Shown: piece after piece, positions 8,402 through 11,692 of the stretch
How the letters are laid out: each line of letters starts with the position of its first letter
How positions within the stretch are numbered: position 1 is the first letter of the stretch
Source: Methanobrevibacter sp.
Lineage (GTDB): Archaea; Methanobacteriota; Methanobacteria; Methanobacteriales; Methanobacteriaceae
DNA length: 11,692 nt
Assembly: GCA_017652345.1 (NCBI GenBank)
Contig: JAGCBE010000387.1
Location: 1 to 11,692, forward strand
Reading direction: 5' to 3'
Translations under genes and position numbers: made by a program
The notes under the pieces: generated by a model
What the model saw: the letters and a program-made list of their open reading frames with translations, nothing else
What the model was told of the DNA's origin: nothing
The model's database searches: none

Positions 8402-9380
8402 TTTTATCTATTTCTATCACCCATCATCCTATCACATTCCCTAAATTGAATCTCTTAGCTAATAAGTTCTCCTTTAGGAAAGCTCAAGGCATGAAACCAT
8501 GTATTCCTCTATGAAAGTCATACAATGCTGTATGATAATGTCATAAAGCAAATATATCAGGCTGATTCTCTACAGGTAGTGAGTCTAAATACTTCTTCAT
8601 CTTGTAGTCTTTTGCATATGATAGGCTGCCACCACCATGATGCAGATTGATATCTATTCCATTGAGTCTTAACCTTGCATCATAGAAACCTAAGTTAATC
8701 AAGTCTTGCCTTACTGTCTCAATAGCTTTACAGATATTAACTCCATTCTTCTTAAGATAAGCTTCATCATGGTTACCTCAGATGAAGTAAGTGGGGACTC
8801 AAACATATGGGTAGTTTTTTCTGAGATCAGCTAATTGGTCTTCAAATCAGACTTCACTTTGTTCAAATTGCTGTCAGTTATAAACTCATTCTCCATCTAC
8901 TATATCACCTGCATGAACAAAGCATTCCACTCACCTATCTTTAGCTATATCATAGAATTCTCACAGCTCATCTTTAGCACATTGCTTAGCTCCAAAGTGA
9001 GTATCTGAAACGAGTCAGAACTTAAGGTGTCATGGCTCTCATATTGTCTTATCTATCTCCTTCTTAGTATTCATAGCTACATAGTTGAGTAGCTCTTGGA
9101 TGTCTTTAGGAGAATAGTGTTCTAAAAGGCTGAGCTTCTTCTCATCTTCCTTTGAGAGTTTAGGGGGCTTTTCTCCCTGTTGCAGTTTTTTTGTTAGCCA
9201 CATTTGTTCCTCCTTTCAAGATAAAACATCTTTTGCTTCTTCTGATGTTTTCTCTTGCATCTGTCTGTATTTCCTAACAGTTTTCCTGTTAAGTCAGAGT
9301 TCATTTCAGATTTCTGTATTGTTTTTGTCTTTGGGGTAGCTTTGTATTCTACCTATCATGTCTTCATTTAGTTTTCACAT
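8355..9380 (-). CDS. HTH-calcineurin-like metallophosphoesterase fusion
   Basis: 341 residues, ATG at 9378-9380 to TAA at 8355-8357. Residues about 16-40 form a helix-turn-helix (NNTEIGNELGLNRKTVRKY); residues 45-110 are a charged helical linker; the rest is a calcineurin-like phosphoesterase with all signature blocks in order: SDTHFG (125-130), GDIVDGE (158-164), GGNHDEA (201-207), LHHGGG (246-251) and GHYH (280-283). The Gly codons of HFG, of the first Gly in GGNHD and of GHYH are TGA, strong support for code 25. The family uses two metal ions to hydrolyse phosphodiesters or phosphomonoesters; a DNA-binding HTH suggests a nucleic-acid substrate, but this is inference. No Shine-Dalgarno is seen. 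The preceding HNH-like gene stops 36 bases upstream. Fold and catalytic centre are confidently assigned. Confidence 0.92.
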
Positions 9381-9416
9381 CACACACAATCAGTAAAAGC
9401 TAAAAGATTTTTTTGT

Positions 9417-9776
9417 TTATTTTATTACTCTCTCATCATACCACTCATATGGGTCATAGATATCTTTAGATGTCAGAGTATCTATTAACCATTGCCTCAC
9501 ATCTTCCCTTAATGCTTTAGAAGAAATATCTACAGTAGTTAATAGTTGTTCTGCAATAAGCTTATTCTCAAACAAGGTATGAATAGCTCTATGCTGCACA
9601 TCCCTTATCAGTTCTATATTCCTTGCTATGTTGGCTCATCATTGGCTTTGTGGAAGGAGGTGGTGCTTACTCATTGGAATTTCTCTTTTCTCCTTGTTCT
9701 TTCACATCCCTATATTTGTCTCTATAAGATAAAAGCTTCCATCTAAATTTAATGTTCCTACATAGCCTGATCACAT
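9417..9776 (-). CDS. HNH-like (beta-beta-alpha-metal) nuclease-type protein
   Basis: 119 residues from ATG 9776 to TAA 9417-9419. The core HHLLPQSQGGANIARNIELI, then RDVQHRAIHTLF (residues 38-69), matches the small HNH-like proteins of the HHxxPxSxGG...N...H...H type: His38/His39, Asn53, His62 and His66 would bind the metal and activate water. A helical tail follows. Alternative in-frame starts are ATG 9707 and ATG 9674, the last giving an 85-aa protein beginning MSKHHLLPQ. I prefer 9776 because it leaves 30 bases to the previous gene rather than 132, and the extra residues (GYVGTLNLDGSFYLIET) look coding; start confidence is low. Two in-frame TGA-Gly codons lie inside the motif. In phages such proteins are nucleases, sometimes packaging-associated; an actual role here is unknown. 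Confidence 0.72.
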
Positions 9777-9806
9777 CTTGCACCCTATTATATAACCAAT
9801 CTACAA

Positions 9807-9887
9807 TTATCATGCATTCAGAGTAAATAAAAAGCTGATTAAAATTATCAGTAGCAATACCAATATTCTAATCAGATTTTTTGCCAT
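9807..9887 (-). CDS. 26-residue hydrophobic peptide
   Basis: ATG at 9885-9887, stop TAA at 9807-9809 (one TGA-Gly just before it). The product is almost wholly a single membrane helix (RILVLLLIILISFLF) with a positive N-terminus (MAKNLIR). It overlaps the preceding 68-aa gene by 20 bases, the overlap length also seen elsewhere in this operon, and fills a gap that would otherwise be empty. It may be a small membrane or lysis peptide, or the signal-like start of a decayed gene. Short length keeps confidence low. Confidence 0.42.
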
Positions 9888-10074
9888 CTTTTATTTTCAT
9901 TAAGGTTAAAGCAGATGCTGCATCTTCTCTATGATAGAATGTTCTCGCAAAGTCTTTCCTTAATACTCGCTTCCCATCTCAGCCTAAAAACCATAAAGAG
10001 ATTCTACCATCCTTCTCTAATTTTTTGTATATTCAGAAACCTAAATCTGTCTTAAATATTTTGTATTCTCGCAT
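9868..10074 (-). CDS. Small basic protein, unknown function
   Basis: 68 residues, ATG at 10072-10074 to TAG at 9868-9870, with two TGA-Gly codons. Sequence MREYKIFKTDLGFGIYKKLE, then KDGRISLWFLGGDGKRVLRK and a helical ending (HREDAASALTLMKIKDGKKSD). The pattern of short beta strands followed by a helix resembles small phage accessory proteins of the DUF type, but no family is recognised. It sits 24 bases after the coiled-coil membrane gene. Confidence 0.62.
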
Positions 10075-10098
10075 CGGTTTATTCTGTTAGGGAATAAA

Positions 10099-10314
10099 CT
10101 ATTTATCTTTTAACTTCTCCATTATTCGCTTAAGGTTAGTCTGTATCTCTGTGAGTCTGCTATCTAAATCTAAGTCTTCTATCTTATCTACTCTCTTCTC
10201 TATCTCTCTAAGTTTTGCATTCAGATTTGCTCGTGTCATACCAAGTCAGAATACAAAGATTACAAAGCTGACTAAAGTTTGTGGGTTGAAGATATAGTTA
10301 ATTAGCTCCTCCAT
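10099..10314 (-). CDS. N-terminal TM plus coiled-coil protein (lysis-cluster type)
   Basis: 71 residues, ATG at 10312-10314 to TAG at 10099-10101; overlaps the holin-like gene by 17 bases. One membrane helix at about 12-27 (TLVSFVIFVFGLGMT) is followed by a heptad-rich coiled coil (REIEKRVDKIEDLD, then SRLTEIQTNLKRIMEKLKDK). Small TM plus coiled-coil proteins next to holins occur in many phage lysis cassettes (XhlA- or spanin-like roles), though XhlA has the reverse order of helix and coil. Assigned by architecture and neighbour only. Confidence 0.68.
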
Positions 10315-10633
10315 CTTCTTCATCAGGTAATTCAACTAAAATAGCATCTTCTTTCCTACTCCCAAGATTCTGAACTAACTTCCATATGTCATAGAATATA
10401 TTTGCTCATGTTCCTATAGCTAATCAAAGTAGAACTAATGCTCCACTTGCAATCTCAATGTCTAAGTATGGCTTAACTGCAAAAGCTCAAGCAATACCTA
10501 AGAAAAAGCTGAGGGCAATATTGATTGTTGTAGCGAACTTCCCTACGAATTGCTCATATGCAGGTTTAGCAAAATTAACGATGCTTGTGATAACCATAGA
10601 TGTTCAGAGCAATATAAACAAGGTAATCTGCAT
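10298..10633 (-). CDS. Three-helix holin-like membrane protein
   Basis: 111 residues, ATG at 10631-10633 to TAA at 10298-10300, first gene of the reverse operon. Three hydrophobic segments at about 3-20, 35-53 and 62-80, then a charged cytoplasmic-type tail ending LVELPDEEDGGAN. The third helix (GLAIGTGANIFYDIWKLV) recalls the GLxxGLxSNxxYD end helix of some phage holin families. Size and topology fit a class I holin, which would open the host membrane at lysis. Four TGA-Gly codons lie in or near the helices. No endolysin was recognised directly beside it unless the distal cysteine peptidase serves. Alternative: another small phage membrane protein. Confidence 0.75.
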
Positions 10634-10767
10634 AGTTTTGTTGTTTATGATATAAATATTGACCACCTATAGTTTATTCAAAATTTTTCAGTTGCAACTT
10701 TATTTTTTAGTTGCTTTTGAAATTTAGTGAATATAATACCATAGATTTATATACAAACTAACTTTAT
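10634..10767. promoter_or_regulatory. Divergent intergenic control region
   Basis: 134 AT-rich bases between the reverse operon and the forward tail genes. Holds a perfect 10-bp palindrome AGTTGCAACT (10690-10699) and a second half-site AGTTGC at 10709-10714, 19 bases away: a candidate operator. Possible promoters, in sigma70 terms: on the reverse strand TTGAAT and TATTTA spaced 17 bp (about 10683-10655); on the forward strand TATAAT at 10733-10738 preceded by TTGCTT at only about 15 bp. Promoter rules in this lineage are not known to me, so the elements are tentative. Confidence 0.4.
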
Positions 10768-10992
10768 ATGCCTACTACTTGGGAAGAAAGAGTTAAACCT
10801 ATAACATCTTGGGATGGAAGGTTAAAGCCACAGACCGATTGGGATGGAAGAGTTAGACCTATAACATACATGACTCCATTGGAGGATGCATATACAGAGG
10901 TAGCAGATGAAGAAGATCAAGTTATCTTCATTTTAGCTAATGAATGAAAGATGATTCCTGCTACATTTTGGAAAGCAAGACCTGTTATTTAA
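10768..10992 (+). CDS. Small protein with three WDGR-type decapeptide repeats
   Basis: 74 residues, ATG 10768 to TAA 10990-10992; one TGA-Gly codon. Residues 3-32 are three tandem 10-residue repeats of the form T-x-W-(D/E)-(G/E)-R-(V/L)-(K/R)-P-x (TTWEERVKPI, TSWDGRLKPQ, TDWDGRVRPI), encoded at 10774-10863; the C-terminal half is acidic then basic (EVADEEDQVIFILANEGK). Similar T-x-W-x-x-R-x-K-P repeats occur, as I recall, in small tail-region proteins of tailed phages. It precedes the tail fibre gene by 18 bases and probably belongs to the tail. Confidence 0.75.
10774..10863 (+). repeat. Three 30-bp in-frame repeats
   Basis: Three consecutive 30-base units, each coding one T-x-W-x-x-R-x-x-P-x decapeptide. 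The strongest nucleotide identity is in TTGGGATGGAAG (units 2 and 3) and the AGACCTATAACAT / AAACCTATAACAT joints. Confidence 0.7.
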
Positions 10993-11010
10993 TTATTTAA
11001 CAATATCTAC

Positions 11011-11692
11011 ATGGCAAAGATATTTCCTATAGATTTCGAGGAGAAAAACATCATTGCACAGGATGACTACATCCTTTTTTCAGACTCTGAAGATTGAGAT
11101 AAGATTAAGAAAGCTCAGTATTCTAACCTAAAGTGAGAAAAGTGAGATACATGAACTGCAGCAACAGTAAGTGTTTGAGGAACAACTACTTGAGCTACTT
11201 GAACTTCTGCTTGTGTAACTAACTGTTGAACTACAAGTGCTGCTGTGTTATGTTTCACTATTCCTAAAGGAGATAAATGAGACACATGACAGACTTGACC
11301 TGCAATAGTTAATGCAGATTGGAATGGAGATGATATAGACTTTACAGAAGAAGATGGTAATGTAGTAACTTTAAGCTGTGCAAAGGTTTGTTTGAAATGA
11401 GATAAATGAGATACAGGTTGCACATGACCTACATGACCAAGTATTTGTGCTGCTGCATTTAATTGAAACAATATAGACTTTACTGAAACTAATTGATGTG
11501 TAGTTACACTTACTGATGCTAAGACTTGCTTAAAATGAGATACATGAGCAACATGAGCAGCTGCAACTGTTAGTGTATGAACTACAACTACATTAGATGC
11601 TTGATGTTGTGCAACTGTTAGCAATAGCTGAACAAGTAGTGCAGCAGTATTTAACTTTGGTATTCCAAAGTGAGATAAATGAGATACTTGAG
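11011..11692 (+). CDS. Collagen-like, Cys-rich tail fibre (3' partial)
   Basis: ATG 11011, open to the window end (227 codons) only with TGA as Gly. A short N-terminal part (MAKIFPIDFEEKNIIAQDDY) is followed by modules separated by collagen-type G-X-Y runs (KGEKGDTG, KGDKGDTGQTGP, KGDKGDTGCTGPTGP, KGDTGATG); most of those Gly codons are TGA. Modules alternate A-B-B-A: A is the ATVSVGTTTTG...NSGTSSAAVFNFGIPKGD type common in phage tail fibres, B is a DWNGDDIDFTEEDGNVVTL type. Function: trimeric receptor-binding fibre (family knowledge). Odd: many Cys, for example ACVTNC, SCAKVCL, GCCATV, at sites where such repeats usually have Ser, Ala or Gly. Starts 18 bases after the repeat protein; no Shine-Dalgarno. 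Confidence 0.9.
11155..11676 (+). repeat. Fibre module repeats, A-B-B-A order
   Basis: A1 about 11155-11286, B1 11290-11409, B2 11419-11535, A2 11557-11676. A units share ATVSVGTTTT at their start and IPKGDKGDTG at their end; B units share IDFTE and VVTL cores. Unit length is roughly 120-130 bases, with divergence enough to show they are not recent exact duplications. Confidence 0.7.

Noticed and set aside
9546..9746. Forward frame across the HNH-like gene
   Set aside because: Opposite to a gene with clear His/Asn motifs and within a reverse operon; no motif of its own.
10458..10655. Forward 65-codon frame across the holin-like gene
   Set aside because: Antisense to a three-helix membrane protein; its hydrophobic tail mirrors the helices.
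11115..11624. 169-codon reverse-strand frame, His/Val/Ala rich
   Set aside because: It is the mirror of the TGA-rich collagen fibre: forward TGA becomes TCA, and the shadow frame has no protein-like motif. The forward frame has recognisable fibre modules.
3..11692. TGA as tryptophan (code 4)
   Set aside because: Would give W in place of invariant Gly in collagen repeats, GHYH and YRG, and an implausible Trp content; TGG already serves Trp at sensible sites.
10768..11692. Diversity-generating retroelement target in the fibre
   Set aside because: No reverse transcriptase or template repeat visible in the window, and differences between modules are not concentrated at adenines in any way I can show.

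Overview
The window reads as part of a virus or provirus of a Candidate Phyla Radiation bacterium (Gracilibacteria/Absconditabacteria type) that translates TGA as glycine (NCBI genetic code 25). In the standard code nearly every gene is broken by in-frame TGA. With TGA as Gly, long reading frames appear, and TGA falls on glycines that family motifs require: the G-X-Y collagen repeats of a tail fibre (KGDKGDTG), the GHYH motif of a metallophosphatase, and the YRG motif of an ADP-ribosyltransferase. TAA and TAG remain stops. The DNA is AT-rich and most starts lack a clear Shine-Dalgarno sequence.

Layout. (1) Positions 3-6691, forward: two very large virion-type proteins in tandem. The first (5' end outside the window) is a Gln-rich helical protein carrying a CHAP-type Cys/His peptidase domain. 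The second (830 aa) is a helical structural-type protein that stops at a TAG inside a T5 run. A -1 shift at that T run continues without any start codon into 315 more residues: a recurrent phage domain followed by an ADP-ribosyltransferase with visible R, S and ExE motifs. An 82-aa protein follows 4 bases later, then a strong hairpin terminator. (2) 6773-7060, forward: a small two-helix membrane protein, ending in a bidirectional terminator. (3) 7157-10633, reverse: a tightly packed, overlapping set of nine genes. In transcription order these are a three-helix holin-like protein, a TM plus coiled-coil protein, a small unknown, a 26-aa hydrophobic peptide, an HNH-like protein, an HTH-metallophosphatase fusion, a 65-aa unknown, a 59-aa stand-alone glycyl-radical (NrdD C-terminal) domain and a papain-like cysteine peptidase. 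(4) 10634-10767: a divergent control region with a 10-bp palindrome. (5) 10768-11692, forward: a 74-aa protein with three 10-residue WDGR-type repeats, then a collagen-like, unusually Cys-rich tail fibre running off the window.

How it may fit together (inference): the forward genes make virion and tail parts, including large proteins that may enter the host with the DNA. The frameshift would put a toxin or host-modifying ADP-ribosyltransferase on a fraction of copies of one virion protein, a layout functionally reminiscent of T4 Alt. The reverse cluster begins with membrane proteins suited to lysis and goes on to nuclease, phosphoesterase, radical-repair and peptidase functions that could act on host metabolism or envelope. 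No tRNA gene, CRISPR array, insertion sequence, integrase, terminase or capsid gene was recognised here.
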